From Nocardia sp. NBC_01503 (GTDB lineage Bacteria > Actinomycetota > Actinomycetes > Mycobacteriales > Mycobacteriaceae): 64,000 nt of DNA. Below are positions 50,028 to 59,420 of the stretch, piece after piece. The notes beneath the pieces are model-generated. The model was not told the origin of the DNA and searched no databases. It saw only the letters and a program-made list of their open reading frames with translations. The translations under genes were made by a program, and so were the position numbers. The stretch covers positions 2,108,001 to 2,172,000 of the forward strand of contig NZ_CP109596.1 in assembly GCF_036327755.1 (NCBI RefSeq). Reading direction: 5' to 3'. Within the stretch, counting starts at the first letter, position 1. Each line of letters opens with the position of its first letter.

Positions 50028-50702
50028 GTGGACGAGGCCCTCGCCAGAGCAGGCATCTTCCAAGGCGTCGAGCCCACCGCGGTGGCTGCCCTCGCCAAAC
50101 AACTTCAGCCCGTGGACTTTCCGCGCGGTCATGTCATCTTCAACGAGGGCGAACCGGGAGACCGGCTCTACATCATCACCTCCGGCAAGGTGAAGATCGG
50201 CCGACGTTCCCCCGATGGTCGCGAGAATCTGCTGACGATCATGGGCCCGTCGGACATGTTCGGCGAGCTGTCGATCTTCGATCCGGGTCCGCGTACCTCG
50301 ACGGCAACCACCGTCACCGAGGTTCGCGCGGTCACCATGGATCGGGACGCCCTCAAGGCGTGGATCGATCAGCGCCCGGAGATCGCCGAGCAGTTGCTGC
50401 GGGTCCTCGCCCGTCGTCTGCGCCGCACCAACAACAATCTGGCCGACCTCATCTTCACCGATGTGCCCGGTCGCGTCGCCAAGGCGCTGCTGCAGCTCGC
50501 ACAGCGCTTCGGTACCCAGGAAGCGGGCGCGCTGCGCGTGACCCACGACCTGACCCAGGAGGAGATCGCCCAGCTGGTCGGGGCTTCCCGCGAAACCGTG
50601 AACAAGGCCCTGGCCGACTTCGCGCACCGCGGCTGGCTTCGACTCGAGGGCAAGAGCGTGCTCATCTCCGACTCGGAGCGCCTGGCCCGCCGCGCCAGGT
50701 AG
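50028..50702 (+). CDS. crp: cAMP receptor protein family regulator CRP
   Basis: A 224-residue CRP/FNR regulator, the same length as M. tuberculosis Rv3676. The cyclic-nucleotide domain includes [20 protein letters not shown] and the binding loop [20 protein letters not shown]. The C-terminal helix-turn-helix is [20 protein letters not shown]. It binds palindromes as a dimer and controls carbon and stress genes. Start GTG 50028 is fixed by AAGGAG at 50015-50020 and the homologous length. A perfect 18-bp terminator follows. Confidence 0.96.
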   Translation: MDEALARAGIFQGVEPTAVAALAKQLQPVDFPRGHVIFNEGEPGDRLYIITSGKVKIGRRSPDGRENLLTIMGPSDMFGELSIFDPGPRTSTATTVTEVRAVTMDRDALKAWIDQRPEIAEQLLRVLARRLRRTNNNLADLIFTDVPGRVAKALLQLAQRFGTQEAGALRVTHDLTQEEIAQLVGASRETVNKALADFAHRGWLRLEGKSVLISDSERLARRAR

Positions 50703-50724
50703 TACCGGCAGGGAACAGAGACTC

Positions 50725-50766
50725 GTAGGGACCGGGTCGTCACCTCGGTGACGACCCGGTCCCTAC
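50725..50766. terminator. Bidirectional terminator between crp and the MBL gene
   Basis: Perfect 18-bp stem (GTAGGGACCGGGTCGTCA and its complement) with loop CCTCGG, then GTGTTT on the plus strand. It lies between two converging genes. Confidence 0.85.
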
Positions 50767-50776
50767 GTGTTTGCTA

Positions 50777-51586
50777 CTAGCCCCGCGCCCGGATATACGC
50801 CAACTGCGCCCGCACCGAACTCTGCGCGGCCGGCCACAGCGACCTGTCGACATCGGCGTACACCTTCTCGACGATCCGCAACGCCTCCGCATCGGGCCCC
50901 AGCTCCGCCAGTGCCGCCCGAACCTGGTTCAACCGCTCCTCGCGATGCCGAATGTAGAAATCGATCACCGGCAGCGCATCCGGATGATCCGGACCGTGCG
51001 CGGGCAACAGCACCCGCCCGGGCGCGGCCTCGGCCAATCGCCGCAACGACTCCAGATAATCGGCGAGCGCGCCATCCCGGGATTCGAGCACCGTTGTGCC
51101 ACTGCCCAATACGGTGTCACCGGTGAGCAGCGTGGCATCACCGTCATCGGGGCCGTCCACCAGCAGGCTCACCGAATCCCGGGTGTGCCCCGGCGTCGCG
51201 AGCACGGTGATCCGCACTCCGGCCGCCTCGATGACCTCACCGTCGGCGAGCACCTCGGTGGAGTCGTGCAGGAATTGGGAGTCCTTGGCGCGCACCGGAG
51301 TTCCGGTGGCCTCGACCAGCCGGCCGATGCCCCCGGTGTGGTCGAGATGGTGATGGGTGACAAGGGTGAGGGCGATGTTCCCGCCGGTCTCGCGCACCAC
51401 CGCCTCGGTGTGCTTGTGATCCTCCGGCCCCGGATCCACCAGCACGTACTCCGCGCTCCCCGGCGCGCGCAGCAGCCAGGTATTGGTGCCCTGCAGGGTC
51501 ATTCCACTGGGATTGTCCGCCAGTACGACGGCGGCGGACGGGGTCACTTGCCGCAGTTGCGCGTACGCGGGATGAGTGAGGGTCAT
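50777..51586 (-). CDS. Metallo-beta-lactamase-fold hydrolase (Rv3677c-like)
   Basis: A 269-residue MBL-fold enzyme. VTHHHLDHTGGIGRLV is the H-x-H-x-D-H metal motif; ATPGHTRDSVSLLVDG, LLTGDTVLG and LLPAHGPDHPDAL supply the other ligands. The C-terminal helical part (HREERLNQVRAAL) resembles the LACTB2/glyoxalase II-like group, some of which act on RNA or thioesters. The substrate here is unknown. Matches the position of Rv3677c. Confidence 0.88.
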   Translation of the reverse strand: MTLTHPAYAQLRQVTPSAAVVLADNPSGMTLQGTNTWLLRAPGSAEYVLVDPGPEDHKHTEAVVRETGGNIALTLVTHHHLDHTGGIGRLVEATGTPVRAKDSQFLHDSTEVLADGEVIEAAGVRITVLATPGHTRDSVSLLVDGPDDGDATLLTGDTVLGSGTTVLESRDGALADYLESLRRLAEAAPGRVLLPAHGPDHPDALPVIDFYIRHREERLNQVRAALAELGPDAEALRIVEKVYADVDRSLWPAAQSSVRAQLAYIRARG

Positions 51587-51665
51587 AGTTCTGTCCTAAC
51601 TCAGCGAGTGCGGCGGGTCCAGGGTTGAACTCACCACACCCGCCGCTTCCCGAAAAAGGAAGGCG

Positions 51666-52133
51666 TCAGCGCACTTCCGCGATGAGTTCGACCTCTACGG
51701 GGGTGTTCTTCGGCAGTTCGGAGACGCCGACGGCGGAGCGTGCGTGCACGCCCGCATCGCCGAAGACCTCGCCGAGGAAGTTCGACGCGCCGTTGATGAC
51801 GACCGGCTGATCGCTGTAGCCCGGTGCGGAGGCGACGAATCCGACGACCTTCACAATGCGCACCACATTGTCGAGTCCGACCAGATCATGCACGGCGGCA
51901 AGCGCATTGAGCGCGCACAGCTGCGCGGCCGTGGCGGCCTGCTCGGTCGAGACCTCCGCGCCGACCTTGCCGGTCGCGGAGAGCTGACCATCCACGAACG
52001 GCAGCTGGCCGGAGGTGTAGACCAGATTCCCGGTCCGGATGGCCGGGATGTACGAGGCCACGGGTGCGGCCACGGGGGGCAGGGTGAGCCCCAGCTTCTC
52101 CAGGTTCTCCGCCCAGGCGGTGGCGGCGGCCAT
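51666..52133 (-). CDS. RidA/YjgF-family protein (Rv3678c-like)
   Basis: A 155-residue protein of the Rid superfamily: TGNLVYTSGQLPFVDGQL, AALNALAAVHDLVGLDNVVR and SELPKNTPVEVELIAEV at the C-terminus. Relatives deaminate reactive enamine/imine intermediates; the usual catalytic Arg (E-I/V-E-x-I-A..) region ends VEVELIAEVR. ATG 52133 overlaps by one base the stop of the small gene upstream (TGATG), so the pair is translated together. Confidence 0.88.
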   Translation of the reverse strand: MAAATAWAENLEKLGLTLPPVAAPVASYIPAIRTGNLVYTSGQLPFVDGQLSATGKVGAEVSTEQAATAAQLCALNALAAVHDLVGLDNVVRIVKVVGFVASAPGYSDQPVVINGASNFLGEVFGDAGVHARSAVGVSELPKNTPVEVELIAEVR

Positions 52134-52297
52134 CAGTTCTTGGGTCGCTTCAGGTAGGCCACGTGCTGCTCACCGGTGGGCCCGGGCAGTACCGAGACGA
52201 GCTCCCAGCCATCGGAGCCCCACTGGTCGAGGATTGCCTTGGTGGCGTGCGTCAACAGCGGCACGGTTGCGTACTCCCACGCGGTCACTTCACTCAT
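52133..52297 (-). CDS. Small DUF4177 protein (Rv3678A-like)
   Basis: A 54-residue protein read by eye: MSEVTAWEYATVPLLTHATK at the start, then DQWGSDGWELVSVLPGP, the W-E-Y...GxxGWELVxV pattern of DUF4177, ending AYLKRPKN. Stop and RidA start share one base. The ATG is 152 bases from the divergent ATPase GTG. Function unknown, but conserved in mycobacteria at the same place. Confidence 0.85.
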   Translation of the reverse strand: MSEVTAWEYATVPLLTHATKAILDQWGSDGWELVSVLPGPTGEQHVAYLKRPKN

Positions 52298-52447
52298 GGG
52301 GTGAGATTAGCCCCGGCCACCGGGTCCCATACTCCGGACCCTGCTCTGGCGCACTCGAATCCGGAAACCCAAGATTCCAGAGTGGTGTATCAGACAGTCG
52401 GTGTCTCTTCTGGGCAGGAAGCAGGAACGAGTTATAGGCTCGCGAGC

Positions 52448-53485
52448 GTGGGAGTACCGATAGCAGTGCCCGTTTCGGTTGAGCCGGGGGTCGAAGCAGG
52501 TTGGCCGGAGCGGGCGGACAAAGCCCGCCTGCATTACGTATCCGGAAAGGGCGGCACCGGAAAGTCCACGGTCGCGGCCGCATTGGCACTGGCACTCGCG
52601 GCGGGGGGCCGCCGCGTACTACTGGTCGAGGTCGAGGGCAGACAGTCCATCGCGCAGCTCTTCGATCTGCCGCCATTGCCGCCCACCGAGACTCGTATCG
52701 CCACCGCCGACGGCGGGGGTGAGGTGCTGGCCCTGGCCCTCGATGTGGAGCACGCCTTCCTCGAGTACCTGGACATGTTCTACAACCTGGGCTTCGCGGG
52801 CCGCGCCATGCGCCGGGTGGGCGCCATCGAGTTCGTCACCACCATCGCGCCGGGTCTGCGGGACGTCATTCTCACCGGCAAGATCAAAGAGTGCGCGGTG
52901 CGCGTCGACAAGGCCGGTAAACCGGCATATGACGAAATAGTCATCGACGCACCGCCGACCGGCCGGATCGCCAGCTTCCTGGATGTCACCCAGGCCATGG
53001 CCGAGATCGCGGGTGGCGGCCCGATCGCCTCGCAGGCCGAGGGAGTCTCGAAGCTGCTGCACTCGCCGCAGACCATGATCCATCTGGTCACGCTGCTCGA
53101 GGCGCTACCGGTGCAGGAGACCGCGGACGCGGTCGCCGAACTCACCGCCAATGATCTGAATATCGGCACGGTCATCGTGAACCGCGCCAATGAGGGCTAT
53201 CTGCCGCGTGCCCTGCGCGAGAAGGCCGCCGCCGGTGAATTCGACACCGAAGCGCTGCGCACCGGACTCGCCGAGGCCGGAATCACCCTGTCCGAGGCGG
53301 ACTTCCAGGGTCTGGTCGCCGAGACCCTGGAGCACTCCGCCCGCCTGCACGCGCAGGACGAGAACGCCGCCGACCTGGCCCAGGTCGACATCTCGCGGCT
53401 GTACCTCCCGGCGCTGGCCGACGGGATGGATCTGGGCGGCCTGTACGAGCTGGCCGAAGTTCTGAGCGCGCAGGGAGTCCGCTGA
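52448..53485 (+). CDS. bagA: Get3/ArsA-like ATPase BagA (Rv3679-like)
   Basis: A 345-residue SIMIBI ATPase. The deviant Walker A is [20 protein letters not shown] (K-G-G-T-G-K-S-T); the switch region is [18 protein letters not shown]. It pairs with the next gene product; in M. tuberculosis Rv3679 and Rv3680 form the BagAB complex implicated in tolerance of glycerol and toxic metabolites, and resemble Get3. No arsenical pump is encoded nearby, so arsenite transport is unlikely. Start GTG 52448 is supported by the homologous length (340 residues). Confidence 0.9.
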   Translation: MGVPIAVPVSVEPGVEAGWPERADKARLHYVSGKGGTGKSTVAAALALALAAGGRRVLLVEVEGRQSIAQLFDLPPLPPTETRIATADGGGEVLALALDVEHAFLEYLDMFYNLGFAGRAMRRVGAIEFVTTIAPGLRDVILTGKIKECAVRVDKAGKPAYDEIVIDAPPTGRIASFLDVTQAMAEIAGGGPIASQAEGVSKLLHSPQTMIHLVTLLEALPVQETADAVAELTANDLNIGTVIVNRANEGYLPRALREKAAAGEFDTEALRTGLAEAGITLSEADFQGLVAETLEHSARLHAQDENAADLAQVDISRLYLPALADGMDLGGLYELAEVLSAQGVR

Positions 53486-53487
53486 CC

Positions 53488-54654
53488 ATGATCGTTCCGG
53501 CCAATACCGTCCCCCTGGACATTTCGAAGATCATCGCCGATCCGACCGCCCGCATCGTGGTGTGCTGCGGCTCCGGCGGCGTCGGCAAGACCACCACCGC
53601 CGCGGCCATCGCACTGCGCGCCGCCGAGGCGGGCCGCAAGGTCGTGGTGCTGACCATCGATCCGGCGCGCCGGTTGGCGCAGTCGCTCGGGGTCAGCGAT
53701 CTCGGGAACACCCCGCAGAAGGTGGAGTTGGGCGAGGGCGTCAAGGGCGAGCTCTTCGCCATGATGCTGAATATGCGCCGCACCTTCGATGACATGGTGC
53801 TCGAGCACACCAGCCCGGACAAGGCGGAGCAGATCTTCGCCAATCCGATCTATCAGACGGTGGCCTCCTCCTTCGGCGGCACCTCCGAGTACATGGCGAT
53901 GGAGAAGCTCGGTCAGCTGGCGAGCAAGCGCGAGTGGGACCTCATCGTGGTCGACACTCCACCCTCCCGGAACGCCCTGGACTTCCTCGACGCGCCCAAG
54001 CGGCTCGGCAATTTTCTGAACGGCAAGATGATTCGCGTGATCATGGCCCCGGGCCGAGGCGTGGGCAAACTGGTGGCCGGGGCGATGAGTCTGGCGTTGC
54101 GCGGTGTCTCCACGATCGTCGGCGGGCAGCTGCTCAAGGACGCCTCGGTATTCCTGCAGTCCCTGGAGTCCATGTTCGGTGGCTTCCAGGATCGCGCGGA
54201 TCGCACCTACGCCATGCTGTCCCGGCCCGGTACGCACTTCATCGTGGTGGCGGCGGCCGAACCGGACGCGCTGCGCGAGGCGTCGTTCTTCGTGGATCGG
54301 CTCTCCACCGACAAGATGCCGCTCGCGGGTCTGGTGCTCAATCGCACGCATCCGGTGCTGAGCTCGCTCTCGGCCGAGCAGGCGTCGGTGGCCGCGGACA
54401 AGCTGGCCCCGCAGGCCGCCGTGAACGGCGAATCCGAGACCCCGGCCGCGCTGGCCGCCGCCGTACTGCGGATTCACGCGCAGCGCGCGGTGACCGCGAA
54501 GCGGGAACAGCATCTGCTGCATCGGTTCACCGGCGCGCATCCGCGGGTGCCGATCGCGGCGGTGACGGCACTGCCGTTCGAGGTCGCCGATGTCGAGGCG
54601 CTGCGCGCGGTCGGCGATCAGCTGGCCGAGGCGGGAGCCACTCGGTCCGCCTGA
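53488..54654 (+). CDS. bagB: Get3/ArsA-like ATPase BagB (Rv3680-like)
   Basis: A 388-residue partner ATPase. Walker A is [20 protein letters not shown]; switch I/II regions are [17 protein letters not shown] (A-D/I-D-P-A) and [19 protein letters not shown] central hydrophobic stretch ([20 protein letters not shown]) may form the client-binding groove as in Get3. It begins 2 bases after bagA. Substrates in bacteria are not settled. A terminator hairpin follows at 54741. Confidence 0.9.
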   Translation: MIVPANTVPLDISKIIADPTARIVVCCGSGGVGKTTTAAAIALRAAEAGRKVVVLTIDPARRLAQSLGVSDLGNTPQKVELGEGVKGELFAMMLNMRRTFDDMVLEHTSPDKAEQIFANPIYQTVASSFGGTSEYMAMEKLGQLASKREWDLIVVDTPPSRNALDFLDAPKRLGNFLNGKMIRVIMAPGRGVGKLVAGAMSLALRGVSTIVGGQLLKDASVFLQSLESMFGGFQDRADRTYAMLSRPGTHFIVVAAAEPDALREASFFVDRLSTDKMPLAGLVLNRTHPVLSSLSAEQASVAADKLAPQAAVNGESETPAALAAAVLRIHAQRAVTAKREQHLLHRFTGAHPRVPIAAVTALPFEVADVEALRAVGDQLAEAGATRSA

Positions 54655-54740
54655 CGTATTTGCGCCACCGCTGGCGTGAGTGCGCAAGCCCCCTGAATAA
54701 CACCGGAGGATTTGCCTGTTCTGCCCGTTATTACCCCAGA

Positions 54741-54776
54741 AATGGACCGAGCCCGCATCAGCGGGCTCGGTCCATT
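54741..54776. terminator. Bidirectional terminator between bagB and whiB4
   Basis: Perfect 16-bp stem AATGGACCGAGCCCGC / GCGGGCTCGGTCCATT with a 4-base loop, between two converging genes. On the plus strand CTGCTTAT follows. Confidence 0.85.
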
Positions 54777-54795
54777 CTGCTTATGGGGATACGGG

Positions 54796-55119
54796 TTACA
54801 TGGCTACTTTCTGCGTACGCTGGACCCGGAAGAAATCGGCCCAGGATGTCACCTCGGGATGCTGCTTGAGCAGCGCACGACGCTGCCGCTCGGTCATGCC
54901 GCCCCACACACCGAACTCGACGCGGTTGTCCAGGGCGTCCGCCCCGCACTCCATCAGTACCGGGCAGTGCCGGCAGATGGTTGCCGCTTTGCGCTGTGCC
55001 GCGCCTCGCACGAACAACTGGTCGGGATCCACTTCCTTGCATCGAGCCTGGGAAACCCAGGCGATCCTTGCTTCGGCCTGCTCCACGTCCAATCGAGCTA
55101 TCGGGGTAGTCATGTGCAT
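54796..55119 (-). CDS. whiB4: WhiB4-like iron-sulphur regulator
   Basis: A 107-residue WhiB protein. Four cysteines, at residues 27, 49, 52 and 58 (RCKEVDP ... TICRHCPVLMEC), hold the [4Fe-4S] cluster. GVWGGMTERQRRALLKQ is the G(V/I)WGG turn and basic tail that binds DNA and RNA polymerase sigma. It senses oxidants and nitric oxide. ATG 55119 or ATG 55113 are both possible. Position equals Rv3681c, between the ATPase pair and ponA2. Confidence 0.93.
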   Translation of the reverse strand: MHMTTPIARLDVEQAEARIAWVSQARCKEVDPDQLFVRGAAQRKAATICRHCPVLMECGADALDNRVEFGVWGGMTERQRRALLKQHPEVTSWADFFRVQRTQKVAM

Positions 55120-55419
55120 TTAAGTGCCCCTTTGCAGTCCGAACACCGGGTCACGGCGCTCCAGAATCGCGTGTGCAGCGCGCAGATACCCAACCCCACT
55201 GCGAACTGCACCACATTCCACTTTGAGTGTTAGCTCTATCACACTGGGTTCTCAATCTAGATAGTGGTGCACGGCCAGCGCAAGACCGTCCTGAGATTTT
55301 CTGGTACGCCCGTCCACGCATTCGTTGCCTAAAACCGGTCAGTCGGCATGATTCGGGCGAATGAACACCCTCGCCCGGGCGGACGCCGACAGCGGGAAAG
55401 GGCAATTAGGCTATGGGTC
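55120..55419. promoter_or_regulatory. Divergent whiB4 / ponA2 intergenic region
   Basis: 300 bases, AT-richer near 55215-55270 (TTGAGTGTTAGCTCTATCAC), which must include the whiB4 and ponA2 promoters. No gene, repeat or RNA element is recognised. Confidence 0.4.
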
Positions 55420-57786
55420 GTGCCGATCACACGAACGCTCGCGAGACTGGCCGGCAGCTGCGTCCTGGCCGCCGTCCTCCTCGCCGGGCTGCTGTTCCCA
55501 CTCGCCGGCGGCTTCGGCTATATCTCGAACCGAGCCGCCGACGCCGTAGACAACGTCTCCGCCGAATTGGTGGAGGGTGCGGTCCCGGCGGTGTCGACCA
55601 TGGTCGATGCGAACGGCCAGCCGTTCGCGTGGCTGTACGAACAGCGGCGATTCGAAGTCCCCAGCGACAAGATCTCCAACGACATGAAGCTCTCACTCGT
55701 GTCCGTGGAGGACAAACGCTTCGCCGAACACGGTGGTGTGGACTGGCAGGGCACCTTCCGCGCCTTCCTGACCAACACCAGCGGCGGTGAGGTGCAGCAG
55801 GGTGGCTCCACCATCGACCAGCAGTACGTGAAGAACTACCTGCTGCTCGTGGTGGCCAAGACCGATGCCGAACGCCGCGCCGCCACCGAGACCACACCCG
55901 CCCGCAAGATCCGTGAGATCCGCATGGCGATGACGCTGGACAAGCAGCTCACCAAGGACGAGATCCTCACCCGCTATCTGAACCTGGTGCCCTTCGGAAA
56001 CTCGTCCTACGGCATCCAGGACGCCGCGCAGACCTACTTCGGCATCGACGCCAAGGATCTGAACATCGTGCAGTCGGCCATGCTCGCCGGCATGGTGCAG
56101 TCCAGCTCCAAACTGAACCCGTACACCAACCCGACGGGCGTGCTGGAGCGCCGGAACACCGTGCTGGACACGTTGATCGCCAATATCCCCAGCCGGGCCG
56201 ACGAATTCCGCAAGGCCAAGACCGATCCGCTGGGCGTGCTGCCCGAGCCCAAGGGGCTGCCACGCGGCTGCATCGCCGCCAATGACCGCGGCTTCTTCTG
56301 CGATTACGCGCTGCAGTACCTGGCCAATGCCGGTATCAGCCGCGATCAGATCGACAAGGGCGGCTACCTGATTCGGACCACCCTGGATCCGGATGTGCAG
56401 AACTCGACCAAGGCCGCGGTGAACGCGAACGCCGATCCGAATCTGGACGATATCGCCTCGGTCATGAATGTCATTGCTCCCGGACAGGATTCGCATCCAC
56501 TGCTGGCGATGGCGTCGAGCCGCACCTACGGACTGGACGGCAATGCGCACGAAACCGTGCAGCCGCAACCGTATTCGCTGGTCGGCGACGGCGCGGGCTC
56601 GATCTTCAAGATCTTCACAACGGCCGCGGCGATGGAGAAGGGGCTCGGTATCAGCGCCCAGCTGGACGTGCCCGCTACCTTCCAGGCCAAGGGCATGGGT
56701 AACAGTGGAACGCCGGGCTGCCCGGCCGAAACGTACTGCGTCAAGAACGCCGGCAACTACAAATCACCTCTGTCGGTGACCGAGGCGCTGGCCACCTCGC
56801 CGAATACGGCCTTCGTCAAGCTGATTCAGGCCGTCGGCGTCACCCCGACCGTGGATATGGCCATCCGCCTGGGTATGCGCTCGTACGCGCAGCCGGGCAC
56901 CTCCGGCCATGGCAACCAGAGTCTGGCCGATATGGTGAAGGATCAGAATCTGGGCTCGTTCACCCTCGGCCCGGTCGCGGTGAACGCCCTGGAGCTCTCG
57001 AATGTGGCCGCGACGCTTGCCTCCAGCGGCCGCTGGTGCCCGCCCACTCCGATCAAGGAGGTGGTGGATCGCAGCGGTAAGACGGTGCCGCTCACCCAGC
57101 AGGCGTGCGAGCAGGTGGTCGATCCGGGCCTGGCGAACACCCTCGCCAACGCGCTGAGCCACGACGTGGTCAGCGGTACCGGTGCGGGCGCGGCCCGATC
57201 GGTGGGCTGGGACTTCCCGTTGTCCGCCAAGACCGGAACCACCGAGACGCACCGCTCCTCGGCCTTCCTGGCGTTCAGCAACTTCTTCGCCGGCGCGGAG
57301 TACATCTACGGCGACAGCCCGACCCCGGGCGAGATCTGCTCGTACCCGCTGCGCAACTGCGGCAGCGGCAATCTGTACGGCGGTAATGAGCCGGCGCGCA
57401 GTTGGCTGGGCGCGATGAAGAATGTGCTCGGCAAGTTCCCGCCGCTGGGTCTGCCACCCTTGGACGACAAATACGTGCGCGGTTCGAACAACTCACAGAT
57501 TCCGGATGTGATCGGCCAGAACCAGTCCGAGGCGACCGCGAATCTGATCGCGGCGGGCTTCCAGGTGTCGGTCACCTCGGCCCCGGGCGCGAACAAGGGC
57601 ACGGTGATGAGCATCTCGCCGGATGGTTCGGCGATTCCGGGCTCGGTGATCACGATCTACGTCAGTGACGGCACCCAGCATCCGCTGCCCGCGCCGAACG
57701 CCCCGCAGCCGTCGGTGCCGGGTATTCAGATACCGGGTCTGCCGCAGCTGCCGCCGATCCCGATACCCATCCCGATTCCCCGCTAG
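55420..57786 (+). CDS. ponA2: Bifunctional penicillin-binding protein PonA2
   Basis: A 788-residue class A PBP. One N-terminal membrane helix (SCVLAAVLLAGLLFPLAGGF); the glycosyltransferase domain has VSVEDKRFAEHGGVDW (catalytic Glu) and GGSTIDQQYVKN. The transpeptidase domain has SxxK in DGAGSIFKIFTTAAAM, SxN in ATSPNTAFVKL and KTG in PLSAKTGTTETHRSS. A C-terminal PASTA domain (QIPDVIGQNQSEATANLIAA) and a Pro/Ile-rich tail follow. Start GTG 55420 (VPITRTLARLAG) matches M. tuberculosis PonA2 as recalled; upstream codons look non-coding. Corresponds to Rv3682. Confidence 0.95.
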   Translation: MPITRTLARLAGSCVLAAVLLAGLLFPLAGGFGYISNRAADAVDNVSAELVEGAVPAVSTMVDANGQPFAWLYEQRRFEVPSDKISNDMKLSLVSVEDKRFAEHGGVDWQGTFRAFLTNTSGGEVQQGGSTIDQQYVKNYLLLVVAKTDAERRAATETTPARKIREIRMAMTLDKQLTKDEILTRYLNLVPFGNSSYGIQDAAQTYFGIDAKDLNIVQSAMLAGMVQSSSKLNPYTNPTGVLERRNTVLDTLIANIPSRADEFRKAKTDPLGVLPEPKGLPRGCIAANDRGFFCDYALQYLANAGISRDQIDKGGYLIRTTLDPDVQNSTKAAVNANADPNLDDIASVMNVIAPGQDSHPLLAMASSRTYGLDGNAHETVQPQPYSLVGDGAGSIFKIFTTAAAMEKGLGISAQLDVPATFQAKGMGNSGTPGCPAETYCVKNAGNYKSPLSVTEALATSPNTAFVKLIQAVGVTPTVDMAIRLGMRSYAQPGTSGHGNQSLADMVKDQNLGSFTLGPVAVNALELSNVAATLASSGRWCPPTPIKEVVDRSGKTVPLTQQACEQVVDPGLANTLANALSHDVVSGTGAGAARSVGWDFPLSAKTGTTETHRSSAFLAFSNFFAGAEYIYGDSPTPGEICSYPLRNCGSGNLYGGNEPARSWLGAMKNVLGKFPPLGLPPLDDKYVRGSNNSQIPDVIGQNQSEATANLIAAGFQVSVTSAPGANKGTVMSISPDGSAIPGSVITIYVSDGTQHPLPAPNAPQPSVPGIQIPGLPQLPPIPIPIPIPR

Positions 57787-57803
57787 GCGGGCGGTCCCGA
57801 ACT

Positions 57804-57842
57804 GGCAACGGCCCCACACCGATCCGGTGCGGGGTCGTTGCC
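57804..57842. terminator. Terminator between ponA2 and yqeY-like gene
   Basis: Near-perfect 18-base arms (GGCAACGGCCCCACACCG with two mismatches) around ATC, 18 bases after the ponA2 stop and between converging genes. Confidence 0.7.
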
Positions 57843-57871
57843 GTTGGTTCGAGCGCTCTCGGTTCGAAAGC

Positions 57872-58336
57872 TCAGAGGCGGGACTTCACCGCCGCCGAGA
57901 CGCGAGTGCCGTCGGCTCGCCCGGCGGCCAGCGCGGTGGCGACCTTCATGACCTGACCCATCTGGCGCATGCCCGGGCGTTCCCCGATCTGCTCGGCCAC
58001 ATCGGCGATGGCGGTATCGGCGATATCGGCCACCTCGGCGTCGGTCAGCGGCGTCGGCAGGTACTCCTCGATGATCTGTTCCTCGGCGCGCTCGGTGGCG
58101 GCGAGCTCCCCGCGCCCGGCCTGCTCGTATACGACGGCGGACTCGTTGCGCTTCTTCGCCTCCTTGGACAGGACGGCGATGACCTCGGCGTCGGTGAGTT
58201 CCTTCGCCTCCTTGCCGGCGACCTCGGCGGTCTGCACGGCGGCGAGCAGCATGCGCACCGTATTGAGGCGCAGCGTGTCCTTGGCCTTCATGGCGGTGGT
58301 GAGATCCGCGCGCAGCTTCGATTTGAGTTCCGACAT
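57872..58336 (-). CDS. GatB/YqeY-domain protein
   Basis: A 154-residue protein of the YqeY family: KSKLRADLTTAMKAKDTLRL at the N-terminus, then ERAEEQIIEEYLPTPLTDAE and GMRQMGQVMKVATALAAGRA. This domain resembles the tail of the GatB amidotransferase and may bind tRNA-like structures; the cellular role is unclear. Start ATG 58336 (MSELKSKL). Divergent from the phosphoesterase gene by 69 bases. Confidence 0.88.
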   Translation of the reverse strand: MSELKSKLRADLTTAMKAKDTLRLNTVRMLLAAVQTAEVAGKEAKELTDAEVIAVLSKEAKKRNESAVVYEQAGRGELAATERAEEQIIEEYLPTPLTDAEVADIADTAIADVAEQIGERPGMRQMGQVMKVATALAAGRADGTRVSAAVKSRL

Positions 58337-58405
58337 GGCCGCCACGGTACCGTTCATCACCCGCGAGGCTCGACGCATTTTCAACGGGTCGCCTATTCTG
58401 GGCAA

Positions 58406-59368
58406 ATGCCCGTAATCTCGACCGCCACCCTTCGCCGTACCGCTCTGGGAGCCGCGGGGGCCGCCGTCGCCGGAGTCGGATACGCCACGCTGATCGAGCG
58501 CAATGCCTTCACCTTGCGTGAGGCGACGCTGCCGGTGCTGGCCCCGGGTAAACCCTCGCTACGTGTCTTACACATCTCCGACCTGCACATGATGCCCGGT
58601 CAGCAGTTGAAACAAGCGTGGCTGCGCGAGCTGGATCGGCTGGAGCCGGATCTGGTGGTGAACACCGGTGACAATCTCTCGCATATGAAGTCGGTGCCCG
58701 CGGTGGTGCAGGCTCTCGGCGGGCTGTTGGGGCGTCCGGGCATCTTCGTCTTCGGATCGAACGATTACTTCGCGCCGGTGCCGAAGAATCCGCTGAAGTA
58801 CTTCAAGAAGGATCACAAGCGGGTCTTCGGCGATCCGCTGCCGTGGCAGGATCTGCGCGCCGCGTTCACCGAGCGGGGCTGGCTGGATCTGACGCATGTG
58901 CGCCGCGATATCGAGGTCGCCGGGGTGAAGATCTCGACCGCGGGCGTGGATGATCCGCATCTGAAGCGGGACCGCTACGAAACCGTGGCGGGTGCACCGA
59001 ATCCGTTGGCGGACTTGAGCATCGGGCTCACGCATTCGCCGGAGCCGCGGGTGCTGGATCGGTTCGCGGGTGACGGTTACGACCTGGTCATGGCCGGGCA
59101 CACCCATGGCGGGCAGCTGTGTATCCCGGGTTTCGGTGCGCTGGTTACCAATTGCGGTATCGACCGGGCCCGGGTGAAGGGTCCCTCGCAGTGGGGCGCG
59201 CACACCAAGCTGCATGTGTCGGCCGGGCTGGGTACCTCGCCGTGGGCGCCGTACCGGTTCTGCTGCCGTCCGGAGGCGACGCTGGTGACCCTGGTGGGCG
59301 CGCCGCCGAAGCAGCCGGTCGCCGAGTCGGGTCGCGGGCGCACCACTTCGGAGGCTGTCGCGCGTTAG
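58406..59368 (+). CDS. Metallophosphoesterase (Rv3683-like)
   Basis: A 320-residue calcineurin-like phosphoesterase. A hydrophobic/Arg-rich N-terminus (TALGAAGAAVAGVGYATLIE) may be a Tat-like or membrane anchor. Metal-binding motifs are in order: HISDLHMMPG (D-x-H), LVVNTGDNLSHM (G-D), FVFGSNDYFAP (G-S-N-D), LTHSPEPRV (H) and MAGHTHGGQLC (G-H-x-H). It belongs to the YkuE/UDP-diacylglucosamine-pyrophosphatase-like group; the substrate is unknown. Matches Rv3683. Confidence 0.9.
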   Translation: MPVISTATLRRTALGAAGAAVAGVGYATLIERNAFTLREATLPVLAPGKPSLRVLHISDLHMMPGQQLKQAWLRELDRLEPDLVVNTGDNLSHMKSVPAVVQALGGLLGRPGIFVFGSNDYFAPVPKNPLKYFKKDHKRVFGDPLPWQDLRAAFTERGWLDLTHVRRDIEVAGVKISTAGVDDPHLKRDRYETVAGAPNPLADLSIGLTHSPEPRVLDRFAGDGYDLVMAGHTHGGQLCIPGFGALVTNCGIDRARVKGPSQWGAHTKLHVSAGLGTSPWAPYRFCCRPEATLVTLVGAPPKQPVAESGRGRTTSEAVAR

Positions 59369-59420
59369 GCGTCCGCCGCGATATACAACGCGGTATGTAG
59401 TCGTCAGTCAGGGGTGTGCC